This document shows positions 32,447 through 42,247 of a stretch of 64,000 bases of DNA, in pieces. Source of the DNA: Brevundimonas vesicularis (GTDB lineage: Bacteria; Pseudomonadota; Alphaproteobacteria; Caulobacterales; Caulobacteraceae); NCBI RefSeq assembly GCF_027886425.1, contig NZ_CP115671.1:2790001-2854000 (forward strand), written 5' to 3'. The notes beneath the pieces are model-generated. The model worked only from the letters and a program-made list of their open reading frames with translations, ran no database searches and was not told where the DNA came from. The translations under genes and the position numbers were made by a program. Each line of letters starts with the position of its first letter. Positions within the stretch are counted from its first letter, which is position 1.

Positions 32447-33385
32447 CTAATCCTTCGCGGACTGGGCTTCGGAGATGAACATCGCCCGGCCTTCGCGGGT
32501 CGCGACCTTGCCCAGGCCCGGGAAGGGGAAGTGATAGGCGTAGATGTGGGCGCCGGAATTGCGCAGCGCCGTCACCTCGTCCAGCCGCGCCTTCAGGCCT
32601 GCCGCCTGATCGTCGTCATAGCCGACCTTCCAGTCCGGATGTTCGACCGACAGGATCCAGTGATGCATCAGGTCGCCGGTGTAGAGCAGCTGGTTCTGGC
32701 CGTCGGCGATCAGATAGGCGACGTGGCCCGGCGTATGGCCGGCCGTGTCCTGGGATTGGACGCCCGGCGCGACCTCGCCGCCCGGCTCGAAAGCCTGGAC
32801 CTTGGGCGTGATGATCCGCATCAGATCGGCCAGTTCGGGATTGGCGCGGATGGACGCCCACTCCGCCTGCGACATCCGGATCGCCGCATTGGGGAAGGCC
32901 AGGCCGCCGTTGCGGATCAGGCCGCCGACATGGTCAGGGTGGACGTGCGAGATCAGCACGTCGGTGATCGAGGCCGGATCGACGCCCGCCTTTTGCAGGC
33001 TGTCCATCAACTGGCCCTTGCCCTCGCCCAGGCCCGTGTCGAACAGCATCGTGCGGGCGCCGTTCCTGACCAGAAGCGGATGGATTTCCAGCATGATCGG
33101 ATCGGCCGGCTGTCCGGCGGCAGTCAGGGGCGCGGCGACCGCCTGCGGCGTCAGGCCGACGCCGAAGGTCTGGTTGTCGTTCTTGACCGGGTTCTCGCCA
33201 TCGAACAGGGCGATGGCGTCCAGCGCGCCGATCTTGAAACGATAGACCGGCTTCTCGGCCGGGGCCGCGACGGTCTGGGTGGGGTTGGGCGGCGCGGGAT
33301 CGCCGGACTTCTGCCCGTTCGCCTGAGGGTTACAGGCCGCCAGCATCAGAGCCGCGAAAGCAGCCCCCGTCATCATCATCCGCAT
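32447..33385 (-). CDS. MBL-fold hydrolase lipoprotein
   Basis: A 312-residue metallo-beta-lactamase-fold protein exported as a lipoprotein (FAALMLAAC lipobox, then a Pro/Ala-rich linker). Metal motif SHVHPDHVGG (H-x-H-x-D-H), a later TAGHTPGHVAYLI with the third-region His, and YTGDLMHHW are visible. Resemblance is to AHL-lactonase/quorum-quenching-like and related periplasmic hydrolases; the substrate is unknown. It is followed by no obvious partner. Confidence 0.87.
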   Translation of the reverse strand: MRMMMTGAAFAALMLAACNPQANGQKSGDPAPPNPTQTVAAPAEKPVYRFKIGALDAIALFDGENPVKNDNQTFGVGLTPQAVAAPLTAAGQPADPIMLEIHPLLVRNGARTMLFDTGLGEGKGQLMDSLQKAGVDPASITDVLISHVHPDHVGGLIRNGGLAFPNAAIRMSQAEWASIRANPELADLMRIITPKVQAFEPGGEVAPGVQSQDTAGHTPGHVAYLIADGQNQLLYTGDLMHHWILSVEHPDWKVGYDDDQAAGLKARLDEVTALRNSGAHIYAYHFPFPGLGKVATREGRAMFISEAQSAKD

Positions 33386-33416
33386 CGCTTCGATCTCCGT
33401 TTGCGATGACGCAATC

Positions 33417-33447
33417 GAAAACGCCCGCCGGAGGTTCCGGCGGGCGT
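33417..33447 (-). terminator. Terminator downstream of sodB
   Basis: Twelve-base stem ACGCCCGCCGGA / TCCGGCGGGCGT with a 3-base loop; read on the minus strand it is followed by TTTTCG. It lies just past the sodB stop, between sodB and the MBL gene. Confidence 0.85.
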
Positions 33448-33479
33448 CGTCATCTCTCGATCTCTGGGCTGAACCGGCC

Positions 33480-34091
33480 TTATTTGGCGGCGGCGTAGAG
33501 TTCGTTGACCTTGTTCCAGTTCACCACCGTCCAGAACGACTTTAGATAGTCGGCGCGGCGGTTTTGGTATTTCAGATAGTAGGCGTGCTCCCAGACGTCG
33601 GCGCCCAGGATGACCTCGCCGCGCTCGTCCACGACGTCCATCAGCGGATTGTCTTGGTTCGGGGTCGAGGTGATCTTCAGCTTGCCGTTCTGCACGATCA
33701 GCCAAGCCCAGCCCGAACCGAACTGCGCGGCGCCGGCGGCGTTGAAGTCTTCCTTGAACTTGTCCATGCCGCCCAGATCGGCGTCGATGGCGGCCTTCAG
33801 CTCGGCCGAGGGCTCACCCGCCTGATCGGCCGGGGCCAGCAGTTCCCAGAACAGGCTGTGGTTCCAGTGACCGCCGCCATTGTTGCGCACGGCCTTGGGC
33901 GCCGTGGAGATGCTGGTGAAGATTTCCTCCAGCGACTTGCCCTTCAGGTTTTCGTCGGCGTCGACGGCCTTGTTCAGATTGTCGACATAGGTCTGATGGT
34001 GCTTGTCGTGGTGGAAGGTCATCGTCTCCTTGTCGATGGCCGGCTCCAGCGCGTCATAGGCGTAGGGCAGCGGGGGCAGGGTGAAGGCCAT
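33480..34091 (-). CDS. sodB: Superoxide dismutase, Fe/Mn family
   Basis: Converts superoxide to peroxide and oxygen. In the 203-residue chain the metal ligands are visible: His in MTFHHDKHHQTYVDNLN, His in GGGHWNHSLFW, and Asp/His in GADVWEHAYYLKYQNRR. It begins MAFTLPPLPYAYDALEP, and ATG 34091 fits; no signal peptide, so cytosolic. Features such as HWNHSLFW and AQFGSGWAWLI favour the Fe-type but metal choice needs an assay. Confidence 0.95.
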   Translation of the reverse strand: MAFTLPPLPYAYDALEPAIDKETMTFHHDKHHQTYVDNLNKAVDADENLKGKSLEEIFTSISTAPKAVRNNGGGHWNHSLFWELLAPADQAGEPSAELKAAIDADLGGMDKFKEDFNAAGAAQFGSGWAWLIVQNGKLKITSTPNQDNPLMDVVDERGEVILGADVWEHAYYLKYQNRRADYLKSFWTVVNWNKVNELYAAAK

Positions 34092-34198
34092 GGAAGGTTC
34101 CTCTCGCGACAAGTTTCCGATGCGCCTCATCTAGGCGCCCGTTCATGAAACCCAAGCGACAGCGCCTGGATTTGTTCCGACTTATCGACCCGTAACGG

Positions 34199-34423
34199 TC
34201 AAGCTGGCAAGTTCGCCTTCAGGCAATCGCGAACGGCGCGCTTCACATCGCCCGGCGCATTGGGCTCGTCCACGCCCTCCGCCGCGAAGACGGCGCGCAC
34301 GGCGGCGTCCAGCCCCTTGGGCAAGGCCTCGATCACCCGCTTCTGCCCCTTGGCGTGCAGGCAATAGCCCACCTCGCGGCAAAGGGCGGAAAACATCGGT
34401 TCGTAGGGATCAGAAGCGCTCAT
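34199..34423 (-). CDS. Small conserved-looking hypothetical protein
   Basis: A 74-residue protein (MSASDPYEPMFSALCREVGY, then CLHAKGQKRVIEALPKGLDA) with three Cys and a helical pattern. No family recognised. It lies 15 bases downstream of the DUF4350-like gene on the same strand and may be in that operon. Confidence 0.55.
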   Translation of the reverse strand: MSASDPYEPMFSALCREVGYCLHAKGQKRVIEALPKGLDAAVRAVFAAEGVDEPNAPGDVKRAVRDCLKANLPA

Positions 34424-34438
34424 CCCGGCCCCTTAGCA

Positions 34439-35398
34439 TCAGGGGAGCAGACGCGACAGCCAGTGCATCAGGTTCAGCACGAACTGCTGATCGTCATGAC
34501 CAACCGTATTCAGTCCCATGCGGACAGGCTCGCGATCCAGCTGGTCAGGAAAACGCACGACCTGGGCCGTGAGCATCCCCGCCTCTCCCAGCACGACCAC
34601 CCGCCCCGCGCCAAAGCGCAACGCCAGACCTTGGGCGGGTAAGGCGGGCCGCGACAACTCGGCAAGGACGACGGCTGGATCCTGGCCGGCCCGAAGCCGC
34701 GTCCGGATCGTCTGCAAGGCTTCGAGATCGGGAGCCTCTCGCGCATCTGCGCTCATCGCCAGCAATACGGTTGCGTCTGCCGGCCCCGACAGCGACTGCC
34801 CGGTAAAGCTCTTGACGACCTTCAAGTGCTCGCTTTGTTCGCGGCCCTCGACAATCGGATGATCCGCGAGCGCCGGACGCGGAAAGACCAGATTGGCCGT
34901 AACGTCGTCGCCCAGGGGCTGGAAGGCGTAGCCCGTGCCCATCGCCACCCCGAATCTGGCCGCCAGGGCTTCGGCGGCGGAACCATGGGGCGCGTGATCG
35001 GCGGCCAGAAGCAACGCCCCGCCCTGCTCCACCCATCGGCGGATCGCCTCGATCTCGGCGTCGTCGAAAGCCGAGGCGCGCGAGCCGTCCTCAGGGCGCG
35101 CCGGATTGGCGATGACCAACACCGCCACGCCATCAAGCGCGCCGGGCGCATCGAGACGCCCCCGGCTGGCTTCGATCCGATATCCATCGGCCCGCACCAG
35201 CGCGGCGAAGCCGGCATAGCGACCTTCGATCGTCTGTTCGCTGCCGTGGCCCTGATCGACAAGCACGACAGGACCAACCATCGCATAGGCCGGCGAGACC
35301 ACCTTTGGCCGCCAATCCAGATCGCCGACCTGCTCTTGCGCCAAGGCTGAGCCCGCCAGCAGCAGGACTACGACAGCGATCCAACCCCGGCGTCCCAT
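34439..35398 (-). CDS. Secreted DUF4350-like protein
   Basis: A 319-residue protein with a cleavable signal peptide (WIAVVVLLLAGSALAQEQ). The mature part has a class I glutamine-amidotransferase-like / DUF4350 pattern: VVLVDQGHGSEQTIEGRYAG, VLVIANPARPE, IRRWVEQGGALLLAADHAPH and, near the end, GAGRVVVLGEAGMLTAQ. The catalytic Cys of true amidotransferases is not evident. Such proteins may sense or bind envelope ligands; function unknown. It follows fghA by seven bases, so co-transcription is possible. Confidence 0.72.
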   Translation of the reverse strand: MGRRGWIAVVVLLLAGSALAQEQVGDLDWRPKVVSPAYAMVGPVVLVDQGHGSEQTIEGRYAGFAALVRADGYRIEASRGRLDAPGALDGVAVLVIANPARPEDGSRASAFDDAEIEAIRRWVEQGGALLLAADHAPHGSAAEALAARFGVAMGTGYAFQPLGDDVTANLVFPRPALADHPIVEGREQSEHLKVVKSFTGQSLSGPADATVLLAMSADAREAPDLEALQTIRTRLRAGQDPAVVLAELSRPALPAQGLALRFGAGRVVVLGEAGMLTAQVVRFPDQLDREPVRMGLNTVGHDDQQFVLNLMHWLSRLLP

Positions 35399-35405
35399 CT
35401 GGCGC

Positions 35406-36239
35406 CTAGACCTTCAAGCGTTCGGCATGGAAGGCGATGTGGTCGGCGATGAAGCTGGCCATGAAGAAGTAGGAGTGATCATAGCCGGGCTGCATACGGA
35501 TCGTGACCTTCTGGCCGGCGGCGTCGGCGGCGGCCTGGAGCAGCTCGGGCTTCAGCTGCTCGGTCAGGAAGCTGTCGGCGTCGCCTTGGTCGATCAGGAT
35601 GTCGTCATAGACGCCGCGCGCCGCGCCGGCGGCGATCCGCTTGGCGGCGTCGTGGCGGTCCCACGTCGCACGGTCGTCGCCCAGATAGGCGGTGAAGGCC
35701 TTTTCGCCCCAGGCGCATCGGGTGGGCGAGCAGATCGGCGCGAAGGCGGAGACCGAACGGAACAGGTCGGGGTGGTTCAGCGCCAGCGTCAGGGCGCCGT
35801 GGCCGCCCATCGAATGGCCGCTGATCGAGCGGACGCCCGTGGTCGCAAACTCGGCGTCGATTAGGGCGATCAGTTCCTCGGTGACATAGGTCTCCATGCG
35901 GAAATGCGGCGCCCAGGGCGCTTGCGTCGCATCCAGATAGAAGCCCGCGCCCTGACCCAGATCATAGGCCGGATCGTCGGCGACGCCGTCTCCGCGCGGG
36001 CTGGTGTCGGGCGCCACGATGATGACGCCGTGTTCGACGGCGGCCTGGTAGGCCCCCGCCTTTGTGGTGAAATTATCCTCGGTGCAGGTCAGGCCCGACA
36101 GCCAGATCAACACCGGGAAAGGCCCCTCGCCCGCCGGCGTGCAGACCGACAGCGTCATCGGCGTGCCGGTCGCTGTGCTGTCGTGCTTCAGATAGCGCAA
36201 GGTTCCGCCGTGGACGGCGTGGGTCTTGGTGGTTTCCAC
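35406..36239 (-). CDS. fghA: S-formylglutathione hydrolase
   Basis: A 277-residue serine hydrolase that releases formate and glutathione in formaldehyde detoxification. The nucleophile elbow GHSMGGHGAL is present, with catalytic Asp and His likely in DQGDADSFL and GYDHSYFFM. LSGLTCTEDNFTTKAGA is characteristic of the family. It starts with GTG immediately after the TGA of the VOC gene. The operon order is frmA, VOC protein, fghA. Confidence 0.96.
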   Translation of the reverse strand: METTKTHAVHGGTLRYLKHDSTATGTPMTLSVCTPAGEGPFPVLIWLSGLTCTEDNFTTKAGAYQAAVEHGVIIVAPDTSPRGDGVADDPAYDLGQGAGFYLDATQAPWAPHFRMETYVTEELIALIDAEFATTGVRSISGHSMGGHGALTLALNHPDLFRSVSAFAPICSPTRCAWGEKAFTAYLGDDRATWDRHDAAKRIAAGAARGVYDDILIDQGDADSFLTEQLKPELLQAAADAAGQKVTIRMQPGYDHSYFFMASFIADHIAFHAERLKV

Positions 36240-36626
36240 TCAGTCGGTCTTTCGATGCATAGCGCAGATCTTGTTGCCCGAAGGGTCGCGCAAATAGGCT
36301 AGGATCATGGGGCCGAAGGGGCCCTTACGTTCGCCGGGCGGGTCCTCGATGGCGCGACCGCCGGCCGCGACGCCGGCGTCGTGGAAGGCCTGGACCATAT
36401 CGGCCGTCTTGGCGTGAAAACCGATGGTGCCGCCGTTGGCGTGGCAGGCCGGCTCGCCGTCGATCGGCGCGCCGATCGCAAAGGCGCCCATGCGGGTGCG
36501 CCACCAGTAGCGGCCCTTGAGGTCCGGCCCCTGGCCCGGCTCGACGCCAAGCGCGCCTAGCGCGGCGTCATAGAATTGGCGCGACGCCTCGATGTCGTTG
36601 GCGCCGACGGTGACGTGGGTGAACAT
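36240..36626 (-). CDS. VOC-family (glyoxalase/dioxygenase-fold) protein
   Basis: A 128-residue vicinal-oxygen-chelate protein: FTHVTVGANDIEASRQFYDA at the start, a WWRTRMGAFAIG strand, TIGFHAKTADMVQAFHDAGV and YLRDPSGNKICAMHR at the end. His in THV and possibly His/Glu in later strands bind metal. Similar genes are often set among formaldehyde genes and annotated as lactoylglutathione lyase-like. Substrate unknown; the place between frmA and fghA suggests a glutathione-adduct role (inference). Confidence 0.85.
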   Translation of the reverse strand: MFTHVTVGANDIEASRQFYDAALGALGVEPGQGPDLKGRYWWRTRMGAFAIGAPIDGEPACHANGGTIGFHAKTADMVQAFHDAGVAAGGRAIEDPPGERKGPFGPMILAYLRDPSGNKICAMHRKTD

Positions 36627-36687
36627 GGTCAGACCTCCCTCTTTCAGTCCGTTTTCTTAAACAACGAACCCGACGACGCGCAAGGCG

Positions 36688-37794
<1,107 letters not shown>

Positions 37795-37857
37795 GGCGGG
37801 GGCTCCTGAACGATTCCCTCCTCTTCTAGGGCAGGCGCAGGATGGTATGAAGCCGTC

Positions 37858-38568
37858 ATGTCACACACAAACCTCGTCGTCCTGACCGGAGCCGGCATAT
37901 CGGCCGAGAGCGGCGTGCCGACCTTTCGGGCGTCGGATGGGCTGTGGTGCGGGCATCGGGTGGAGGACGTGGCGACGCCCGAGGGCTATGCGGCCGATCC
38001 GGCGCTGGTGCAGGACTTCTATAATCAGAGGCGGCGGCAGTTGGCCGAGGTCCAGCCTAATGCGGCGCACCAGGCGCTGGCGGTGCTGGCGGCGCGGTGG
38101 CGGGGCGACTTCCTGCTGATGACGCAGAACGTCGATGATCTGCACGATCGGGCGCATGAAGAGACGCCGCCGGCCGCCGGTTTCGAGCTGATCCATATGC
38201 ACGGCGAACTGCTGAAAGGCCGCTGCACCCGGTCGGGCGTGGTGATGGACTGGGCCGGGGACATGGCGGCGGACGAGGCCTCGCCGCATCACCCCGAGGG
38301 CGTCATGCGGCCGCACATCGTCTGGTTCGGGGAGATGCCGCTTCAGATGGAGCGGATCGAGCGGGCGCTGGAGGCCTGCGACCTGTTCGTGTCCATCGGC
38401 ACGTCGGGCGCGGTCTATCCGGCGGCGGCGTTCGTGCAGGCGGCGCGATATGCCGGGGCGCGGACTGTCGAGATCAACCTGGAGCCGACGTCGGGGGCGC
38501 GCCTGTTTGACGAAGGCGTTTACGGGCCGGCGACGCAGGCCGTGCCGGCCTTCCTCGACACGCTGTAG
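37858..38568 (+). CDS. cobB: NAD-dependent protein deacylase, sirtuin
   Basis: A 236-residue sirtuin removing acyl groups from lysines. NAD-binding LTGAGISAESGVPTFR, TQNVDDLHDRA, catalytic His in HMHGELLKG and RPHIVWFGEMPL are all present. The Zn module looks reduced: only one Cys (KGRC) is visible and the usual second pair is replaced by ADEASPHHPEG. Length fits bacterial class III (CobB) proteins, which prefer succinyl or acetyl groups depending on pocket residues. Convergent with the OmpA gene across a strong terminator. Confidence 0.93.
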   Translation: MSHTNLVVLTGAGISAESGVPTFRASDGLWCGHRVEDVATPEGYAADPALVQDFYNQRRRQLAEVQPNAAHQALAVLAARWRGDFLLMTQNVDDLHDRAHEETPPAAGFELIHMHGELLKGRCTRSGVVMDWAGDMAADEASPHHPEGVMRPHIVWFGEMPLQMERIERALEACDLFVSIGTSGAVYPAAAFVQAARYAGARTVEINLEPTSGARLFDEGVYGPATQAVPAFLDTL

Positions 38569-38575
38569 AGACGAA

Positions 38576-38606
38576 AACGGCGGCCGCTGCGAAGGCGGCC
38601 GCCGTT
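38576..38606. terminator. Strong bidirectional terminator
   Basis: Twelve-base perfect stem AACGGCGGCCGC / GCGGCCGCCGTT with a 7-base loop, preceded by GAAA on the left and followed by CCGG. It separates convergent cobB and the OmpA-like gene. Confidence 0.82.
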
Positions 38607-38629
38607 CCGGCGTTCGAAGTCGAGGCGGC

Positions 38630-39181
38630 TTAGGCCAGGACGACGATGGTCACGCGGCGGTTCTGCGAACGGCCCTCGGGCGTGTCGTTCGAAGCCACCG
38701 GCTGTTCCTGGCCATAGGAGATTGTGGCCATGCGGTTCAGGGCGACGCCCTGCCGGTTCAGGAAGCGACGCACGGCCTCGGCGCGTTGCTCGCCCAGCTG
38801 GTCGTTATGCTCGGGCGTGCCGGTCGAGTCGGTGTAGCCCTGGATTTCCAGATAGACGTTCTTGTTCTCGCCCTGCAGACGCTGGGCGAACTGGGCCAGG
38901 CGCTGCTCGGCCTCGGACGACAGGGCCGCCGCGTCGGTGGGGAATTTCACGGAATCGTCCGACAGCACGACCTGATAGAGGAACTTGCCCTCGGCCAGCT
39001 TGTGCGCGTCGTTGGCGCGTTGCAGGGCCTGGCCTGCGGTGCCTTCGACGGTGGTCACGCGGTTGTCGACGACTTCGACCTGATCACGCACGAAACGATG
39101 GCTGGCGCAGCCGCTGGCCGCAAAGCCGAGGGCGATGAGGGCGCCGCCGACGACCGCCGTCCTGAGTTTCGATCTGCTCAA
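38630..39181 (-). CDS. OmpA-family peptidoglycan-binding lipoprotein
   Basis: A 183-residue lipoprotein with signal VGGALIALGFAASGC, a short coiled segment (DQVEVVDNRVTTVEGTAGQA), and an OmpA-like C-terminal domain (SDDSVKFPTDAAALSSEAEQ, EIQGYTDSTGTPEHND, GEQRAEAVRRFL) that binds peptidoglycan. I chose the TTG at 39181, because AAGGAG lies upstream at good distance; the in-frame upstream GTG overlaps that ribosome site. Its function is similar to Pal-like tethering; it is not in a tol-pal operon. Confidence 0.88.
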   Translation of the reverse strand: MSRSKLRTAVVGGALIALGFAASGCASHRFVRDQVEVVDNRVTTVEGTAGQALQRANDAHKLAEGKFLYQVVLSDDSVKFPTDAAALSSEAEQRLAQFAQRLQGENKNVYLEIQGYTDSTGTPEHNDQLGEQRAEAVRRFLNRQGVALNRMATISYGQEQPVASNDTPEGRSQNRRVTIVVLA

Positions 39182-39556
39182 GTTCTGTCTCCTTCTTGCC
39201 GGGAGCGCCACACCCAGTTCATGCGCAAGATGAAAATGGCGTATGAGACAAGGCGGAGTAATGACGCGCTTTGGGCGGCATCATGTCAGCTTGACCATAA
39301 GCAGATCGAATATTCGCGTTATTCTTGCATGAGCGCGGAACCATCGGCTCAGTGAAGACGTTGCGCCGCCGACGGCCGATGCCGGAGGGCGGACACGCTC
39401 ATCTATCGCCGCTCTGCGCCGTCGCGCGGTTGTATTCACGACGACGCCACTTTCCTGACGCGACCGAATGTTTTCAACGGAGCCTGGCGATTTTTACAGG
39501 CGTTTTGTCCCGATGACCATGCGGCGGCGTGTTCAACTCCCATCACGGATCGGCGA
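39182..39556. other. Intergenic region with no convincing gene
   Basis: About 375 bases between the divergent OmpA-like and TonB-like genes. It must hold both promoters. A 63-codon frame at 39325-39516 has no ribosome site or recognisable motif and is not called. I see no repeats, riboswitch or RNA gene. Confidence 0.5.
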
Positions 39557-40393
39557 TTGAGCGCGGCGCGCACACGGCGCTGGGCGCTGGCGGCGACGCC
39601 GATCCTGGCCGCGCATCTGGGGCTGGCGCTGTTGATGCACGGCCAGGCGGAGCCGATCGTCGAGGCGCCGCAGACGCCGCCGATGATGGTCGAACTGGTC
39701 GAGCCGCCCTCGCCGCCTCCGCCGCCGCCCGCGCGCGTGATCGCGCCCGATCTCTCGCCAAAGCCCGACGCGCCGGCCGCCGCCGCCCAGGCGGCCGCGC
39801 CGGCCAAGCCCGCGCCCCAGCGGCGACCGCCAGCCGTGGCGGCGGCGCGACCGCGACTGGTGGTGAGCAAACGCCCGCCCGACGTCGAACCCCTGCCCGC
39901 CGCGCCCGCTCCGCCGGGTCCGCCCCTGCCCCTGCTGGGTGCGGCCCAGATCGCCGGCGCCATGACGGTCGGCGCAGGTTCGGGCGGCGGCGGCGGAACG
40001 CGCGTCGGCGGCTCGGGCGGCTCGGGCGGGACTGGCGCCGGTTCAGGCTCGGGCGGAGGATCGTGCGACATGGTGCGCTGGGTTCAGGACGCGGTGCGCG
40101 ACGACCAGGCCGTGCGCCGCGCCGTCATCGCCGCGTCCCAGGACATGGATGCAAACGGACGCGCCATCCTGGTCTGGAACGGCGACTGGCTGCAAAGCCG
40201 CAACCAGGCGGGCAAGGGTCTGGCGGGCGTGCGCCAGGCCATCGCCCTGGAAGTCGCCTTCGCCCCGGCCGAGTGCAAGAGCCAGCGCATGACGGGCCTG
40301 GCCGTGCTGAAGCTGGAAGACCGCCCCGGCGGCGCGCAACTGGCCCTGGGCAAGGGCAGCTGGCGCTGGGCGGACCTGCTGGGCGCAGGCTGA
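39557..40393 (+). CDS. TonB-like N-terminal/Pro-rich protein with Gly-rich linker
   Basis: A 278-residue protein. A short cytoplasmic start is followed by a membrane anchor (ALAATPILAAHLGLALLM), a long Pro/Ala-rich region (EPPSPPPPPPARV, PAPQRRPP), a Gly/Ser-rich linker (GSGGGGGTRVGGSGGSGG) and a compact C-terminal domain (SCDMVRWVQDAVRDD, WNGDWLQSRN, VAFAPAEC) with two Cys. The front resembles TonB/TolA energy transducers but no TonB C-terminal box is evident. The TTG start has no strong ribosome site, so the start is uncertain. Role unknown; probably periplasm-spanning. Confidence 0.65.
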   Translation: MSAARTRRWALAATPILAAHLGLALLMHGQAEPIVEAPQTPPMMVELVEPPSPPPPPPARVIAPDLSPKPDAPAAAAQAAAPAKPAPQRRPPAVAAARPRLVVSKRPPDVEPLPAAPAPPGPPLPLLGAAQIAGAMTVGAGSGGGGGTRVGGSGGSGGTGAGSGSGGGSCDMVRWVQDAVRDDQAVRRAVIAASQDMDANGRAILVWNGDWLQSRNQAGKGLAGVRQAIALEVAFAPAECKSQRMTGLAVLKLEDRPGGAQLALGKGSWRWADLLGAG

Positions 40394-40711
40394 CGCGCCG
40401 ACGCCCATTCAGACGGTCGTCGGCAAAAACACCGTCTAATTCGTCTAATTCGTCTGCTTTCTTTCTCCCCGACTATGCGGTGCGCTTCGTGCGAACGAAC
40501 CGAGACAGGATCGCACGGCTTGGAAGCGTGGGCAGGAAGAAGATGCCGGCGAGAGAGAGAAGATTGAAAACATTAGACTGACCTCAGGCGAATAGGATGG
40601 CTGGCCCCACCCCTTAGTGATCGTGCGGCGAGCAGAGCGAAACTGGGGGATCACGAAAGAAAGACGTGCGCGCGGTTGCGCTCCTCTCCTAGGACACGCA
40701 CCTAGCCTGCC
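40394..40711. other. Intergenic region with a short tandem repeat
   Basis: About 318 bases before selO. CGTCTAATT is repeated twice and partly a third time at 40433-40455. Apart from this I find no convincing gene, hairpin or RNA; the frames on either strand are shadows. Confidence 0.5.
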
Positions 40712-42124
40712 ATGCCCGTCTCCCCAGCCTACCGCCCCGAACCGCGTTTCTTTGACTTGGGCGCGGACTATGCCGATGCGGTTCAGGCCGCAGACTTTCC
40801 ACAGACGATCCTGCGGTTTCGCAACGACCGCGCGGCGGCCGAGGTCGGGCTGGAGGGGCTGAGCGAGGCGGAATGGGTCGCGGCTTTCGGGCGGTTCGAG
40901 CCCCTGCCGGGTCAGCCCGGGCCGATCGCTATGCGCTATCACGGGCATCAGTTCCGGCACTACAATCCCGATCTGGGCGATGGGCGCGGGTTCCTGGCGG
41001 CGCAGATGCGCGACGCATCGGGCCGGCTGATGGATCTGGGCACCAAAGGCTCTGGCCAGACGCCCTGGTCGCGTGGAGGCGATGGGCGGCTGACGCTGAA
41101 GGGCGGGGTGCGCGAGGTGCTGGCGGCGACGATGCTGGAGGCGCAAGGCGTCCCGACCAGCCGCGCCTTTTCGCTGATCGAGACCGGCGAGGCGCTGGAG
41201 CGTGGGGACGAGCCGTCGCCGACGCGGTCAGCCGTTCTGGTGCGGCTGTCGCACAGCCATGTGCGGTTCGGGACGTTCCAGCGCGCCGCCTATCTAGGGC
41301 GCAAGGACCAGATCGAGGCGCTGATCGAACATGTGCGCAGCCTGTATCATCCGGACGTCGCCGCCGGCGATGCGCCCGGTCTGCTGCGGAATGTCGTCGA
41401 GGCCTCGGCGAAACTGACGGCGCGGTGGATCGCGGCGGGCTTCGTGCACGGGGTTCTGAACACCGACAATCTGAACGTCACCGGCGAGAGCTTCGACTAC
41501 GGCCCCTGGCGGTTCCTGCCCGAATACGACCCGGCCTTCACCGCCGCCTATTTCGACCAGACGGGCCTGTACGCTTTCGCGCGTCAGCCCGAGGCCGTGT
41601 TCTGGAACCTGACGCAGCTTGCCGGGTGCCTGAAACTGGTCGCCGAGGTCGAGCCGTTGACCGATGCGCTGAACGGCTTCGGTCCCGCCTATATCCGCGA
41701 ACTGCGCGCCGCCTTCCTGATGCGGCTGGGCGTCCACAGCCTGGGCGAGGCGGCGGATCAGCGGCTGGTCGATACGACGCTGGCCCTGTTGCGTGAGGGC
41801 GGCGCGGCCCTGCGTTGGGAGCCGCTGTTCTTCGACTGGTTCGGCGGCTTCGCCTCCTCGGCCCGCGCCCTGTCGGGACCGCGCGCGAAACGGTATCAGG
41901 GCGAGGCCTTCGACGCCTTCCGCTTTGCGTTGATGGAACACGAACCGGACCGGATCGAACGGCTGGAGCATCCGATGTTCGCCGCGCGCGAACCGGAAGA
42001 GATGTTGATCGGCGAGGTCGAGGCGATCTGGGCCGCCCTCGCCGACGCCGACGACTGGGCGCCCTTTCAGGCCAAGCTGGATCGACTGGAGACGGCGCGA
42101 CAGGCCTGGAGCTTCACGGCCTGA
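40712..42124 (+). CDS. selO: SelO/YdiU-family protein AMPylase
   Basis: A 470-residue pseudokinase-fold enzyme that transfers AMP to Ser/Thr/Tyr of proteins in other members. Family blocks: YHGHQFRHYNPDLGDGRG, DLGTKGSGQTPWSRGGDGRL, GVREVLAATMLEAQGVPT, the catalytic-loop-like HGVLNTDNLNVTGESFDYGP, and YDPAFTAAYFDQTGLYAF. Length is near family average (about 480). No selenocysteine signal is expected or seen. ATG 40712 fits. It stands alone; SelO proteins are often connected with redox stress. Confidence 0.94.
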   Translation: MPVSPAYRPEPRFFDLGADYADAVQAADFPQTILRFRNDRAAAEVGLEGLSEAEWVAAFGRFEPLPGQPGPIAMRYHGHQFRHYNPDLGDGRGFLAAQMRDASGRLMDLGTKGSGQTPWSRGGDGRLTLKGGVREVLAATMLEAQGVPTSRAFSLIETGEALERGDEPSPTRSAVLVRLSHSHVRFGTFQRAAYLGRKDQIEALIEHVRSLYHPDVAAGDAPGLLRNVVEASAKLTARWIAAGFVHGVLNTDNLNVTGESFDYGPWRFLPEYDPAFTAAYFDQTGLYAFARQPEAVFWNLTQLAGCLKLVAEVEPLTDALNGFGPAYIRELRAAFLMRLGVHSLGEAADQRLVDTTLALLREGGAALRWEPLFFDWFGGFASSARALSGPRAKRYQGEAFDAFRFALMEHEPDRIERLEHPMFAAREPEEMLIGEVEAIWAALADADDWAPFQAKLDRLETARQAWSFTA

Positions 42125-42153
42125 CGCCGAACCTTACGAAAGCTTCATCTCGT

Positions 42154-42199
42154 TTATCGATAATTCTCTTGCCTGTTTATCGATAAATCCATATCGATA
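42154..42199 (+). promoter_or_regulatory. Triple ATCGAT-core palindromes, candidate operators
   Basis: TTATCGATAA at 42154-42163, the same at 42177-42186 and TATCGATA at 42192-42199 lie upstream of the DUF2975/XRE operon. They are spaced 23 and 14 bases centre to centre. They are natural candidates for the XRE protein encoded second in the operon (inference). Confidence 0.6.
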
Positions 42200-42247
42200 G
42201 TCACCAAGGCGGTCGCGGAGGGCGACCCGAAGGGAAGGGCTTTCGAG

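Noticed and set aside
39325..39516. A 63-codon frame between the OmpA-like and TonB-like genes
   Set aside because: No ribosome site, motif or supporting context.
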